A stretch of 64,000 nucleotides of DNA from Thereva unica (Eukaryota > Arthropoda > Insecta > Diptera > Therevidae). The stretch spans positions 157,866,393 to 157,930,392 of the forward strand of contig OX465281.1 of the NCBI GenBank assembly GCA_949987705.1. Reading direction: 5' to 3'. The position numbers and the translations under genes were made by a program. The notes under the pieces were generated by a model. The model made no database searches, was not told the origin of the DNA, and saw only the letters and a program-made list of their open reading frames with translations. Numbering within the stretch: the first letter of the stretch is position 1; every line of letters begins with the position of its first letter. Shown piece after piece: positions 10,345-22,020 of the stretch.

Positions 10345-11738
10345 CTTGAAGGACCCTACAGGCCGACTAGCCCGATGGGCAATTAGATTACAACAATACG
10401 ATTTTGACATAGTGCATAGGAAAGGCAAGGAACACCTGTTGCCGGACCTCTTGTCGCGATCAGTTCCGGCCATAGATTCACTAGGGGATGGCTCTACAAC
10501 CGACGATCCATGGTACCAGCGTATGTCAGAGAAAATAAAGAAGAATCCTGGACGGTTTCCAGACTGGAAGATCACGCACGGTAAACTCTGGAAGCACATA
10601 CGACCAAAGTACTCAGAGTTGTCTCAGGAGGATTTTGACTGGAAAAGAGTGTTGCCGAAAACAGAAAGAAAAGAAGATTTGCTAGAGGCACATGATGTTC
10701 CAACCGCAGGACATGGAGGGATAAAGAAAACTTACGCCCGAATTGCCCAACGTTTTTATTGGCCGAAAATGAAGAGCGATGTTGCTTCATATGTCAAACG
10801 TTGCACGACGTGTCAAACGACAAAACCAGAGCGAAAGAAACCGGCAGGCCTGATGTCCACTCGCGTGGTCGGTAGTCACCCTTGGGAATGCGTAGGTATT
10901 GAACTAATCGGTCCCTTACCAAGATCTAACCGCGGATATAAATATATTTTAACCATTGTAGATTATTTCAGTAAATTTCCCTTGCTTTTCCTTTTTGCGG
11001 TCTGCCACCGCTCCACGTATTTGCCGCATCTTAGAGGAGTCAATATTCTTAATCTTCGGCGTACCTAAGGTCCTAGTCTGCGATAACGGGCAGCAGTTTA
11101 AATCTAAAGAATTTAAGGGAATTTGTGCAGAATATGGGGTAACAATCAATTACACAGCATTCTACCACCCTCAAGCGAACCCGACTAAAAGGATGAATGA
11201 AAATGTTAAGTCGATGTTGCGCGCCTATGTATCTGATAAGGATAACCATCGGACGTGGGACACATACCTAGCAAAAATTGGCTGCGCAATTCGAACTGGA
11301 ACACACGAGGGCACGAAGGTAACGCCATACTTTATTAACTTCGGCAAGGAAATGGTGTTACATGGCCAGGCGCATGGGGCGAGTCAGGGAGAGGACAACC
11401 CCGAAGTCCGTTCGAAGGTACTACAAGATGTGTGGAAAGACGTCAGGGCAAGGTTAAGCAAATTAGCAGAAGCAACGAAAAACACCTACAACCTTAGAAG
11501 AAGAGATCAGAGGTATTACGTTAATGATTTAGTTTTACGAAAGAACTATGTTCTGTCCGATGGCGCGCAATATTTCAGTGCAAAGCTAGCCTAGAAATAC
11601 GTGGGGCCATTTACCATAACAAAATTATTGTCTCCGTGGACTTATCAATTAAAAGATCGCACCGGTAAAGATGCTGGAGTTTGGCACGCCAAGGACTTAA
11701 AGATAGCCGAGAATTCGGATTTGTCAACTCCAGGTTGA
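10325..11738 (+). pseudogene. Ty3/gypsy RNase H end and integrase, broken
   Basis: Continues with LQQYDFDIVHRKGKEHLLPD, then the H2C2 zinc finger (H..H near 10690 and CTTCQ near 10810). The core is next: GIELIGPLPRS, VDYFSKFP, VCDNGQQFKS and HPQANPTKRMNENVKSM. By comparison with the family, the first catalytic Asp is Glu (IELIG for the usual DLIG) and the catalytic Glu is Lys (TKR for the usual TER). A frameshift near 10985 splits the core and a TAG stop falls at 11592-11594. The frame then runs to a natural-looking end, TGA at 11736-11738. The integrase is dead on several counts. Confidence 0.85.
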
Positions 11739-11970
11739 AGGACAAGTTTGTTATAAATAAGCTTATAGGATTAAAGGAGTAGAGTAAGACATGGTGGTGG
11801 TAACTTGTAGTAGAATAAGACATGGTGGTGGTTAACTTGTAGCGATAAGAAATAGCATAAGGCAGGGTGATGGTATATAGTTAGGTTTATAGAGTGAAAT
11901 TTGACACTTGGAGAGAGCTAACGTTCATACCTCTTGAGATTTCTTCGAATCTATTCTTCGAAATCTCTTG

Positions 11971-12110
11971 AAGGAAGGGGAGGTATGTTACGACCTAAAA
12001 ATAGAGAGGCGTTAATATTTAACATATAATAGTATGCTATAGATACTTACCTATGTGTGTCGTCCCTTAAAGAACTTTACTGCTGCTGGATCTCTCTTTT
12101 CAGGTCTCTT
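11971..12110 (+). mobile_element. Polypurine tract and start of gypsy 3' LTR
   Basis: The purine run aaggaaggggagg (11971-11983) is followed two bases later by tgttacgacctaaa, the expected start of a 3' LTR at 11986. The LTR seems cut short near 12110-12130, where satellite-family sequence begins. Between the integrase stop and this tract, a ~30-base unit around agacatggtggtgg is duplicated. Confidence 0.65.
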
Positions 12111-12127
12111 CAGGTCTCTTTTTTTGT

Positions 12128-14630
12128 TTTGAAATCCAGGACCTCTTTTTTAAAACGTTTTTATTTGCTCGCTTTCTTGTCTGTCTGTTTGTCCGGTACA
12201 CATCTTGCAATTGATTTTTTGAACACTTCTGGTTACCCGATCACCCTGAAATTTTGCACACAGCTTCAGCTCCGATGACAATGTAATATGGAATACTCAC
12301 TACACCTTTAGATCTTTGGGGCCGTCTCAAGAGGACGGATTAACGTTTTCTTCAAGGAACAAATTTTGCAATCGATATTTCAAATACTTTCGGATATCCT
12401 ATCATGCTGAAATTTTGCTTACAACTTTAGCTCCGATGACAATGCAATATGGTATATTCAATATACCTTTAGATCCGTGGCGGCAGCCTCAGGAGGGCGG
12501 ATTGAAATAATCTACAATACCCATTCGTCATGAGTATGAAATGTAAGGGTGTGATAAGTAAAGCACCATAAGCAATATAGTATACTCAATATATCGTTTG
12601 GTCCATGGCGGCTATCTCAAGAGGGCGGATTACCATTTCCTTCACAACCCCTCGACATGGGTATCAAATAAAAGGGTATGAAAAGTAGATCACCACACCA
12701 TAAGCAATATAGTATACTCAATATACCGTTTGGTCCATAGCGGCCATCTCAAGAGGGCGGATTACCATTTTCATCACAACCTCTCGACATGGATATCAAA
12801 TGAAAGGGTATGGTAAGTAGAAAACAATAAGCAATATAGTATACTCAATATATCGTTTGGTCCATGGCGGTCATTTCAAGAGGGCGGATTACCATTTTCT
12901 TCACAACCCCTTCGACATGGGTATCAAATGAAAGAGTATGATAAATAGAACACCATAGGCAATATAGTATACTCAATATATCGTTTGGTCCATGGCGGTC
13001 ATCTCAAGCGGGCGGATTACCATTTTCTTCACAACCCCTTCGAGATGGGTATCAAATGAGAGAGTATGATAAGTAGGACACCATAAGCAATATAGTATAC
13101 TCAATATATCGTTTGGTCCATGGCGGCCATCTCAAGAGGGCGGATTACCATTTCCTTCGCAACTCCTCGACATGGATATCAAAAGAAAGGGTATGATAAG
13201 TATAACACCATAAGCAATATAGTATACTCAATATATCGTTTGGTCCATGGCGGTCATCTCAAGATGGCGGACTACCATTTTCTTAAATACCCCCTCAACA
13301 TGGGTATCAAATGAAAGGGCATTATAAGTAGAATGTCATAGACTATGTCTTTAGATTCATGGCGGACATCTCAAGAGGGCGGATTACCATTTTCTTCACA
13401 ACACCCGAGACATGGGTATCAAATGAAAGGCTATGAAAAGTAGAACACCATAAGGAATATAGTATACTCAATTTATAATTTAGCCCATGGCAGCCATCTC
13501 TAGATGGCGGATTACCATTTTCTTCACAACCTCATCGAGATGGGTATCAAATGAATGAGTATGATAGGTAGAACAACATAAGCAATATAGTATACACAAT
13601 ATATCGTTTGGTCCATAGCGGAAATTTCGAGAGGGCGGATTACCATTTTCTTCACAACCCCTACGGCATGGGTATCAAATGAAAGAGTACGATAAGTAGA
13701 ACACCATAGGCAATATAGTATACTCAATATATCGTTTGGTCCATGGCGGTCATTTCAAAAGGGGGGAATACCATTTTCTTCACAACCCCTTCGAGGTAGG
13801 TATCACATGAGAGAGTATGATAATTAGAACACCATAAGCAATATAGTATACTCAATATGTATCTCGTTTGGTCCATGGCGGGCATCTCAAGAGGGCGGAT
13901 TACCATTTTCTTAACTACCCCCTCGACATGGGTATCAAATGAAAGGGCATTATAAGTAGAATGCCATAGACTATGTCTTTAGATTCATAGCGGCCATCTC
14001 AAGAGGGCGTACACAATAGGCCTAACTTGGCCGCAGTGTTCACCATATGGGTTGCCCCCTCATTCCTTAATAATAAATTAATAAATAATCTCAAGAGGGC
14101 GGATTACCATTTTCTTCACAACCCCTCGACATGGATATCAAATGAAAAGGTATGATAAGTAGAAAACCACAAGCAATATAGTATACTCAATATAACGTTT
14201 GGTCCATGGCGGTCATCGCAACAGGGCGGATTACCATTTTCTTCACTACCCCCTCGACATGGTATCAAATGAAAGGGCATTATAAGTAGAATGCCATAGA
14301 CTATGTCTTTAGATTCATGGCGGCCATCTCAAGAGGGTGGATTACCATTTTCTTTACAACCCATTCGAGATGGGTATCAAATCAAAGAGTATGATAAGTT
14401 GAACAATATAAGCAATGTAGTATACACAATATGTCGTTTGGTCCATAGCGGCCATCTCAAGAGGGAGGATAACCATTTTCTTCACAACCCCTTCGACATG
14501 GGTAACGAAAGAGTATGATAAGTAGAACACCATATGCAATATAGTATACTCAATATATCGTTTGGTCCATGGCGGGCATCTCAACAGGACGGATTACCAT
14601 TTTCTTCACTACCTCCTCGACCTGGGTATC
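12128..14630 (+). repeat. Satellite array 1, ~128-bp monomer
   Basis: Two diverged head units (about 12128-12500; gctcgctttcttg, ccgatcaccctgaaattttg, cagcttcagctccgatgac) lead into tandem monomers spaced 125-132 bp. A monomer reads roughly tggtccatggcggccatctc, aagagggcggattaccattt, tcttcacaacccctcgacat, gggtatcaaatgaaaggg, gataagtagaacaccataag, caatatagtatactcaatat. A variant with actatgtctttagattcat recurs near 13350, 13970 and 14300. Short ORFs inside are by-products of the repeat. The array continues at 15206-15224 and 15380-15423 around insertions. Confidence 0.9.
14010..14087 (+). mobile_element. 78-bp LINE 3' end with 14-bp target duplication
   Basis: A foreign stretch starting tacacaataggcctaacttg and ending aataataaattaataaata interrupts the monomer. 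It is flanked by the 14-bp direct repeat atctcaagagggcg (13996-14009 and 14088-14101). The long target duplication and AT-rich 3' tail fit a severely truncated non-LTR retrotransposon. Confidence 0.75.
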
Positions 14631-14635
14631 AAATG

Positions 14636-15205
14636 TGTTAAGAATCATCAAATTCCATCAATTTAATTTTAAGTTCTTATTAACAAATAAATTATCAAAT
14701 TTATATTCATTTTGCTGAAATTGTCAAGTCCATATTTTTATCTTATTTTTTGTCTCTAAAAGAATTTAAAATCTCATTTAAAATGTCACATAAGCACAAT
14801 GCATAAAATTTTCAATTATCTCGAACGGTAACATGATGCCTCAACGGGTAAAATTTCACTTTGAAAACTGTTTGTATGAAAATCTTCTTCAATCGAAAAT
14901 TGCAACTTAGCATTTATTTGTAAGACAATTGTCTGCTAAAGGAAGAGTTAATTTATTTTTTGTTGTTTTGTTTATTATTGTCATAAGTATAAAAGAAATT
15001 GTTTTAAAATAAAGAATTTAGTCGAAGCAATTCAGACGTGTGAGACAGAAGTGGCTGCAGAGCTACTTCTTTTTTCTATCATACAGCTACACTTGTGTTT
15101 AGGTGTTACACCTATTACACAGCGCATCAAAGATCACGGTGTTACACCCTGATCTACCAATTTAATAGCGGAGAAGCAAAAGAGTTTCTTCGCTCTACAA
15201 AAACA
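14636..15205 (+). mobile_element. 570-bp solo LTR with 5-bp target duplication
   Basis: The insertion starts tgttaagaatc and ends acaaaaaca, flanked by AAATG at 14631-14635 and 15206-15210; the array monomer has AAATG once. It contains tataaaag (about 14990) and aataaag (about 15010) in LTR-like order. No internal retroelement sequence is present, so a solo LTR left by LTR-LTR recombination is the best reading. The family is unknown. Confidence 0.7.
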
Positions 15206-15224
15206 AAATGAAAGGGCATTATAA

Positions 15225-15379
15225 AGGCCCACATACACGGTCCAATTGGTTGTACAGCGAAGTGCGGTTGTACAACCAAAACTATCGATTGTGGGCCGGT
15301 CGGCCGATCAAAATACATTGCGCTTATAGGTTTGATGAAAATCTGGTTGTACAGCCAATTTGACCGTGTATGGGGGCCT
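15225..15379. mobile_element. 155-bp MITE, PIF/Harbinger-like
   Basis: The ends are inverted repeats (aggcccacatacacggtcca against the complement of accgtgtatgggggcct, extended by a ttggttgtaca motif on both sides). A 3-bp TAA duplication flanks it at 15222-15224 and 15380-15382. A 3-bp TTA/TAA-type target fits PIF/Harbinger MITEs. It lies in a satellite monomer that resumes at 15380. Confidence 0.75.
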
Positions 15380-15576
15380 TAAGTAGAATGCCATAGGCTC
15401 TGTCTTTAGATTCATGGCGGCCAAAAAAAGAACAAGAAATATTTTTATCTTATAAAAAGAAGAGAAAAAATATTTTTGACATGAATATGTCTTATCCCTG
15501 GAGTCTATTTGAAAGAATGTGCGGAGACGAAAATCGTTACCATGACTCATTATTGTTTAGCATACTTTTAGGATAA

Positions 15577-17393
15577 ATTTTTGTTTTTTCTTGCTGTTTT
15601 TGTTGTTTTTGTTGCTTTTGCTGTTTTTGTTGTTTTTGCTGTTTTTGTTGTTTTTGCTGTTTTTGTTGGTTTGGTTGTTTTTGTTGTTTTTGCTGTTTTT
15701 GTTGTTTTTGTTGCTTTTGCTGTTTTTGTTGTTTTTGTTGTTTTTGCTGTTTTTGTTGGTTTGGTTGTTTTTGTTTTTTTTGCTGTTTTTGTTGTTTTTG
15801 TTGCTTTTGCTGTTTTTGTTGTTTTTGCTGTTTTTGTTGTTTTTGCTGTTTTTGTTGGTTTGGTTGTTTTTGTTGTTTTTGCTGTTTTTGTTGTTTTTGT
15901 TGCTTTTGCTGTTTTTGTTGTTTTTGCTGTTTTTGTTGTTTTTGTTGTTTTTGTTGGTTTGGTTGTTTTTGTTGTTTTTGCTGTTTTTGTTGTTTTTGTT
16001 GTTTTTGCTGTTTTTGTTGTTTTTGTTGTTTTTGCTGTTTTTGTTGTTTTTGTTGTTTTTGCTGTTTTTGTTGTTTTTGTTGTTTTTGTTGCTTTTGCTG
16101 TTTTTGTTGTTTTTGTTGTTTTTGCTGTTTTTATTGTTTTTGCTGTTTTTGTTGGTTTTGTGTTATTTGTTGTTTTTGCTGCTTTCGTTGTTTTTGTTGT
16201 TTTTGCTGTTTTTGTTGGTTTGGTTGTTTTTGCTGTTTTTGTTGTTTTTGCTGTTTTTGTTGGTTTGGTTGTTTTTGTTGTTTTTGCTGTTTTCGTTGTT
16301 TTTGTTGTTTTTGCTGTTTTTGTTGTTTTTGTTGTTTTTGCTGTTTTTGTTGTTTTTGCTGTTTTTGTTGGTTTGGTTGTTTTTGTTGTTTTTGCTGTTT
16401 TTGTTGTTTTTGTTGCTTTTGCTGTTTTTGTTGTTTTTGCTGTTTTTGTTGTTTTTGTTGGTTTGGTTGTTTTTGTTGTTTTTGCTGTTTTTGTTGTTTT
16501 TGTTGTTTTTGCTGTTTTTGTTGTTTTTGTTGTTTTTGTTGCTTTTGCTGTTTTTGTTGTTTTTGTTGTTTTTGCTGTTTTTGTTGTTTTTGCTGTTTTT
16601 GTTGGTTTTGTGTTATTTGTTGTTTTTGCTGTTTTCGTTGTTTTTGTTGTTTTTGCTGTTTTTGTTGGTTTGGTTGTTTTTGTTGTTTTTGCTGTTTTTG
16701 TTGTTTTTGTTGTTTTTGCTGTTTTTGTTGTTTTTGTTGCTTTTGCTGTTTTTGTTTTTTTTGCTGTTTTTGTTGTTTTTGCTGTTTTTATTGTTTTTGT
16801 TGCTTTTGCTGTTTTTGTTGTTTTTGTTGTTTTTGTTGCTTTTGCTGTTTTTGTTGTTTTTGTTTTTTTTGTTTGTTTTGCTGTTTTTGTTGGTTTTGTG
16901 TTATTTGTTGTTTTTGCTGTTTTTGCTGTTTTTGTTGCTTTTGCTGTTTTTGTTGTTTTTGTTGGTTTTGTTGTTTTTGCTGTTTTTGCTGTTTTTGTTG
17001 TTTTTGTTGTTTTTGCTGTTTTTGTTGGTTTTGTTGTTTTTGCTGTTTTTTTGGTTTTGCTGTTTTTGTTGTTTTTGCTGCTTTTGTTGGTTTTGTTGTT
17101 TTGTTCTTTTTGTTGTTTTTGCTGTTTTTGTTGTTTTTGTTGTTTTTGCTGTTTTTGTTGGTTTTGTTGTTTTTGCTGTTTTTGTTGTTTTTGTTGTTTT
17201 TGCTGTTTTTGTTGTTTTTGCTGTTTTTGTTGTTTTATTTGTTTTTGTTGTTTTTGCTGTTTTTGTTGTTTTTGCTGTTTTTGTTGTATTTGCTGGTTTG
17301 CTGTTTTTGTTGTTTTTGTTGTTCTTGCTGCTTTTGTTGTTTTTGTTGTTTTTGCTGTTTTTGTTGTTTTTATTGTTTTTGTTCTTTTTGTTT
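15577..17393 (+). repeat. 1.8-kb 9-bp T/G minisatellite
   Basis: Tandem 9-mers, mainly tttttgttg and tttttgctg, with recurring ggtttggttg breaks. The plus strand is almost free of A, so all frames stay open and give ~600-codon V/F/A, L/F and (minus) K/T/A reading frames. These are by-products of composition, not a gene. The array is bounded by a near-identical 37-bp direct repeat at 15473-15509 and 17391-17427 (contains gacatgaatatgtcttatcc). Confidence 0.9.
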
Positions 17394-17427
17394 TTGACAT
17401 GAATATGTCTTATCCTTGGGGTCTATT

Positions 17428-17670
17428 CATGTCTACTGTGCCATCGAGAAGCCATGGCACTTTTTTTTTATCTTAGTTTGCTTTTGAAGCTCTTATCTTA
17501 AGTTTGCTTTTGAAGCTACCAGAACAAAATTTCAAATTTTAAGTAAAATCTCATTTTTTAATTTAAATTATATATAACAGGAAAATAATCCTTGATTTAT
17601 ATATTTACACCACTTTTATTTAGAAAACACAATAAAAATAAAACTGCAGATACAAAAAAAAATAGTAGTT
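17428..17670. other. No gene recognised
   Basis: AT-rich spacer between the minisatellite and the pseudogene. It includes a small direct repeat (agtttgcttttgaagct, near 17475 and 17501) that I cannot assign. Confidence 0.3.
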
Positions 17671-19120
17671 TTAAAAATGAATATTTTTGGTATTTCTTCT
17701 GTGTAAGTACGAACTTTCCGGTATCAGCCCCCAAATGTAGCCACCCATCATGTTTTCATTATATTGTCCTTGATAACGTTGTTCAAAGCTCATCACATTT
17801 GGTGAAAGCGTTCCCCTTGCTCTTCTGAATATGCCCCCAAGTTATCTTTAAATTGATCCAAATGATCATGTGGAATGTGTACTTTAAGGGACATTCTACA
17901 ACCCAAGATTTTGAAACTATTAAGCACATTAGAAATTAGCTCTTTGTAATTTTTAGCTTTTTTATTGCCAAGGAAGCCATGTATCACTGCTTTAAGGCTG
18001 AGCCACGCTTGCTTTTCGTGGGCGTTCAGAAATTGCAGGAATTCTTCACTGGCCATTATTTTCTTTATTTGTGGACCGACGAAAATACCAGCTTTAATTT
18101 TAGCCTCTGACAATTTAGGGAAAAAATCTTTAAATATTGAAAAGCTTCCGAGTCTTGGCGAAGAGCCTTTACGAATTGCTTCATGAGACCTAATTTTGTA
18201 TGCAACGGAGGCATCAAAACATGATCGGGCTCCACAATCGGTTTATTTTTGACATTATGTTTTCCTATCTGAAACTCGGTCCGCTTAGGCCAAGAATGCT
18301 TCTGGTAGTGAAGTGCGTCGGCTCTACTGCCCCATAAGCAAATGTAGCACGGATATTTAGTGTATCCGCCTTGCATTCCTACCAGAAAACCAAACATCTT
18401 GAAATCCCCTATCACTGGCCACCTATACTCTTCATACTTCAAATTTTGAAGTACAATTTTAACACTTTCGTAATTTTCTTTGAGCATTACAGAAGCGAAG
18501 AGATGGAAATTTATTTCCATTATGAAGGAGGACTGCTTTTAAGCTTTTTGTAGAGCTGTCTATAAAAAGGCGCCATTCAGAAGGAATGCAAGGGATTTCG
18601 ATTGCATAAAACAAACCTTTGACATCATTATAATAGCAAAGTCCGTCTTCCTTCGTAAAAAAGCCAGAAAATATTTCATGACGTTTCCTTTGATCACTAA
18701 CTTTAACATCCTTCTGAAGCAAATTCCCCTGTTTCAGTCGTGAAGCTAATATTTCCGCTTTAATTTTAGGTAGGTTTAAATCTCTTACTAAGTCGTTAAA
18801 CTCTTTGGAATTAATGAGATGTGGTTCAACAGACGTGGATTCAATCGAGAACTCGCTGCCTTCGCTATTACTAGATATTTGTGATAGCGGTTGCTGTTCC
18901 TTCAGCTTTGGATGATAAGGCACAGGAAAATGTGCACTGTGGGGTACTGGAGCGGACGTTGATGGTAGATCTGGGTACTGAATCTTTTTGGCATTTTCGC
19001 CAGCCCGACGCTTACGTGGATTAACTATACAAAAGTAGCAATCAGTGTCATGATCAGTGGGCTCCCGCCATATTCTTGGCACTGCAAACTTCATACTTCT
19101 TTTTTCTCCTCGGTACCAGG

Positions 19121-19236
19121 CTGGGAAAAAAATTAATCATATACATCATTCATTAACAAAACGTACATTTTTTGCATAAGTATATATGTACATACATGTG
19201 TGAATTTTCCTTCAAAATTATAATGTGTTCTCTTAC
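19121..19236 (-). other. 116-nt intron of the gene at 17671-20010
   Basis: Donor GAAG|GTAAGA at 19237/19236 and acceptor TTTTTCCCAG at 19121. Joining the exons keeps the frame (ACT CTA GAA G|CC TGG TAC), giving TLEAWYRGEKRS. The intact splice signals suggest the gene was functional before the frameshifts and the insertion. Confidence 0.75.
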
Positions 19237-19349
19237 CTTCTAGAGTGTTTTTACAATTACCACATGAGAAATGAGGTGTCCATATTTTATCTTGACTTCG
19301 AATGGGAAGGTTAAAATAAGCTTCATAGGCTTCACAGAGTTTTATATTT

Positions 19350-19911
19350 GAGGAGCATCTGTTCAAAAGGTCATATTTCCATCATAAACAAACTTGACAA
19401 AAAACGAAAAAAACTGCCGGTTATTCTTAAAAAAATGCTAAAAAATATTTAAATGTACGTTCATGTGAAGGTTAAGACTACAATATGATATGCGTTTTTA
19501 ATTTAAAAAAATTCACATCAAAACTGTATTTTTTTAACTTTCTGTTTAGAAATACGGCTTTTTGATCGGAAATGACAGAAATACGACCATTTGATCGGTA
19601 TTTGATCGATTTTGCACCCAGCTTTAGTTCCGATGACAATATAATATAGTATACTCAATAGATCCAATATGGCGGTAGATCCAATATGGCGGCCACCACA
19701 AAATAGCGGATTACCGTTTCCTTCAAAAGATGCAGAAATACGTCGTTTTGATTGGAATCCTAATTTTTGGGAATTTTTTATATGAAAAGTACGCACAATT
19801 TGAACTACTTTTTAGGCTCATTCGATGGAGTTTTATGCCATGTTTTTCAAATAATTTTAAAATAAAAAAAAGTTGAAAAGTGAAATACGACCTTTTGAAC
19901 AGATGCTCCTC
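19350..19911. mobile_element. 562-bp TIR element splitting the pseudogene
   Basis: Ends are ~30-bp inverted repeats (gaggagcatctgttcaaaag..., one mismatch) with a 4-bp ATTT duplication at 19346-19349 and 19912-19915. Dropping the element and one ATTT joins the host frame exactly (FSLSSN + IKLCEAYEAY). The interior, about 19600-19735, is a diverged copy of the satellite monomer with its head (cagctttagttccgatgaca, agtatactcaata, aatatggcggccac, tagcggattaccgtttcctt). Repeated tacg-c-tttgatcgg words surround it. No transposase; superfamily unknown. Confidence 0.8.
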
Positions 19912-20010
19912 ATTTGATGATAAACTGAATTTTTTGGCTCTTATTTTAATGAATTCGCCGCAAATGTAGCAAAAAGAGTCGACGGCATTTTTACACTTTT
20001 TTGAAGACAT

Positions 20011-20699
20011 TTCTAGACCTTGTGACACTCAAAATACGTTGCTCCTCTTAAAAGCGCGTACGAACAAAACATAACTACTTGCCACTTCCCGCTGCACACC
20101 CGCAATCGCCTCTCAGCGCAACTCCTGCGTGTTAAAAGCCGTTACCCATCAAAAAATCTGCCAAAACCTTATATATTTATTTTTCATTGTATTATGTACA
20201 AAAGCAAACTTTATTGATTATGAATGGTATCTCTGGTTGCTTTTCGATGTAGACAGTCAGAAAATATTCATTAAATAACAGACTCAAAAAAAAAATTTTT
20301 TTTTTGTTTACTTGTGTTATAGTTCGTAAACCCTCTTTACAGACAACAAATTTTTTTTTAAATTCGGGGATTTGGTACTACGTGAACAACAGCCAATCAA
20401 ATTCAGAATAACTCTTGTGCTCGTAGATTTTGATGATCCCAGGTAATTGGCAGTCTGTGTAGAACTTGCTCTTTGGCGAACTGATTTTTTTCCCAAAAAA
20501 GCTCTAAAAAAGATCATCAATTTTGCAAAATTGCTGCCCACTGTGCAACCCAAAAATTCACAATTTGGCGCGCAAAAAAGAAAAAGATTGGTTTCCTGTA
20601 AAGTCGGTATGCGGGCGAAGTTTTTACATGATAACGTTTTCTTTGTGTTATAAGTGTTTTGGAACAAAGGATTAAATGAAGATTACACTTTTAAATTCA
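20011..20699. other. No gene recognised
   Basis: AT-rich. A 116-codon minus-strand frame (20317-20667) resembles nothing known. It contains the short repeat at 20325-20361 listed separately. Confidence 0.3.
20325..20361 (-). repeat. 37-bp repeat shared with 30263-30301
   Basis: The plus strand reads gtaaaccctctttacagaca then acaaatttttttt. The reverse complement occurs at 30263-30301 with almost no change. The copies lie about 315 bp upstream of the minus-strand pseudogene start and about 140 bp downstream of the USP fragment. They may be ends of one mobile family. Confidence 0.6.
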
Positions 20700-21087
20700 T
20701 AAATCACTGACATATTTCGGCCGGTCCTGCCCTGAAATGGATAAAATCATATCTTAGCGGTAGAACACAGGTTGTCAGATTTCAAGGATTTTTATTCAAA
20801 GAAATCGAAGTAACTTCCGGTGTCCCCCAGGGAAGTCATCTTGGTCCGCTTGTTCAATATCTTCATCTCCGATCTGTCTCACAATTTTAAATATATACCA
20901 CATCTCTTTTATGCAGACGACCTGAAAATATATAGCGCTATAACGTCCGACGCCGATGTATCATTCCTTCAAACAAAACTTAATGCATTGCAAGACTGGT
21001 GCAGTTGCAACATAACACTAGCAAATGCTATACAATAACCTTCTCCCGGAAGGAAAGCGCACGGCTGCAGCAATACTATCTTGACAA
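20700..21087 (+). pseudogene. Jockey-like LINE reverse transcriptase fragment
   Basis: Pieces in two frames form an RT palm: ALKWIKSYLSGRTQVVRFQG, VTSGVPQGSHLGPL (about 20815-20855) and HLFYADDLKIYS with the YADD catalytic box (about 20910). A downstream scrap (QDWCSCNI, CYTITFSRKES) follows. A frameshift lies between the GVPQGS and YADD motifs. It is truncated on both sides; its 3' side abuts the head of satellite array 2. Confidence 0.75.
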
Positions 21088-22020
21088 CACGTTTTTATTA
21101 GCTCGCTTTCTTTCTGACTGTTTGTCCGGTACAAATCTTGCAATCGAATTTTGGAAGACTTCCGGTTACCCGATCACCCTGAAATTTTGCACACAGCTTC
21201 AGCTCCGATGACAATGTAACATGGTATACTCATTGTACCGTTAGATCCATGACGGCCGTCTCAAGAGGACGGATTACTGTTTTCTTCACGGAACAAATTT
21301 TTCAATCAATTTTTCAAATACTTCCGGATATCTTATTATGGTGAAATTTTGCATACAGCTTAAGCTCCGATGACAATGCAATACGGTATACTCAATGTAC
21401 CTTTAAATCCATGGCGGCCGTTTCAGGAGAAGGATTGAAATATCCTTCGCAACCCCTTCGATATGGATATCAAATGAAAGGGTATGATAAGTAGAACACC
21501 ATAAGCAATATAATGTTTTCAATATATCGTTTGCTCCATGGCGGCCATCTCAAGGCGGCGGATTTCCATTTTCTTCACAACACCTTAGACATGGGTATCA
21601 AATGAAAGGGTATGATAAGTAGAACACCATAAGCAATGTAGTATTCTCAATTTGTCATCGTTTGATCCATGGCGGCCATCTCAAGAGGGGGATTGCCATT
21701 TCCTTCACAACACTCGACACATGGGTATCAAATGAAAGAGTATGATAAGTAGAAGACCGTAAGCAATACAGTATACTCAATATATCGTTTGGTCCATGGC
21801 GGCCATCTCAAGAGGGGCATTGCCATTTCCTTCACAACACTCGACACATGGGTATCAAATGAAAGAGTACGATAAGTAGAAGACCATAAGCAATACAGTA
21901 TACACAATAGTTCGTTTGGTCCATGGCGGCCATCTCAAGAGTGCGGATTACCATTTACTTCACAACCCCTTCGACATGAGTATCAAATGAAAAGGTATGA
22001 TATGAAGAACCCCTTAAGCA
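21088..22020 (+). repeat. Satellite array 2, first block
   Basis: Starts with the same head as array 1 (cgtttttattagctcgcttt, tttgtccggtacaaatcttg, cagcttcagctccgatgac), a second head-like unit, then about five tandem ~128-bp monomers. The shared head-then-monomers order in two arrays points to a common unit of spread. Confidence 0.85.

Larger units (their letters stand above)
17671..20010 (-). pseudogene. Two-exon gene of unknown function, broken; probably transposon-related
   Basis: Minus-strand gene starting at ATG 20010 (MSSKKCKNAVDSFCYICGEF). It continues after an inserted element (19350-19911) with KLCEAYEAYFNLPIRSQDK and HFSCGNCKNTLE, then crosses a 116-nt intron to WYRGEKRSMKFAVPRIW. 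The middle reads SEWRLFIDSSTKSLKAVLL, EEYRWPVIGDFKMFGFL, KYPCYICLWGS and PPLHTKLGLMKQFVKAL; the end has GCRMSLKVH, EEQGERFHQ and QRYQGQYNENMMG. From memory this is a family of uncharacterised arthropod proteins with an N-terminal CxxC pair; function unknown. Frameshifts lie near 18505, 18125 and 17790. The last frame ends at 17671. Confidence 0.75.

Noticed and set aside
13120..14584. Several 60-76 codon frames on both strands of array 1
   Set aside because: Each is the same monomer translated in different frames; they recur wherever the satellite occurs.
12560..15423. CRISPR-like regular repeats
   Set aside because: Monomers are directly adjacent without unique spacers, in eukaryotic DNA rich in retroelements; this is satellite DNA.
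15568..17476. Reading frames of 174-631 codons on both strands (V/F/A, L/F and K/T/A repeats)
   Set aside because: They arise because the 9-bp T/G array has almost no A on the plus strand and so no stop codons in several frames. No start context, domain or composition supports a protein.
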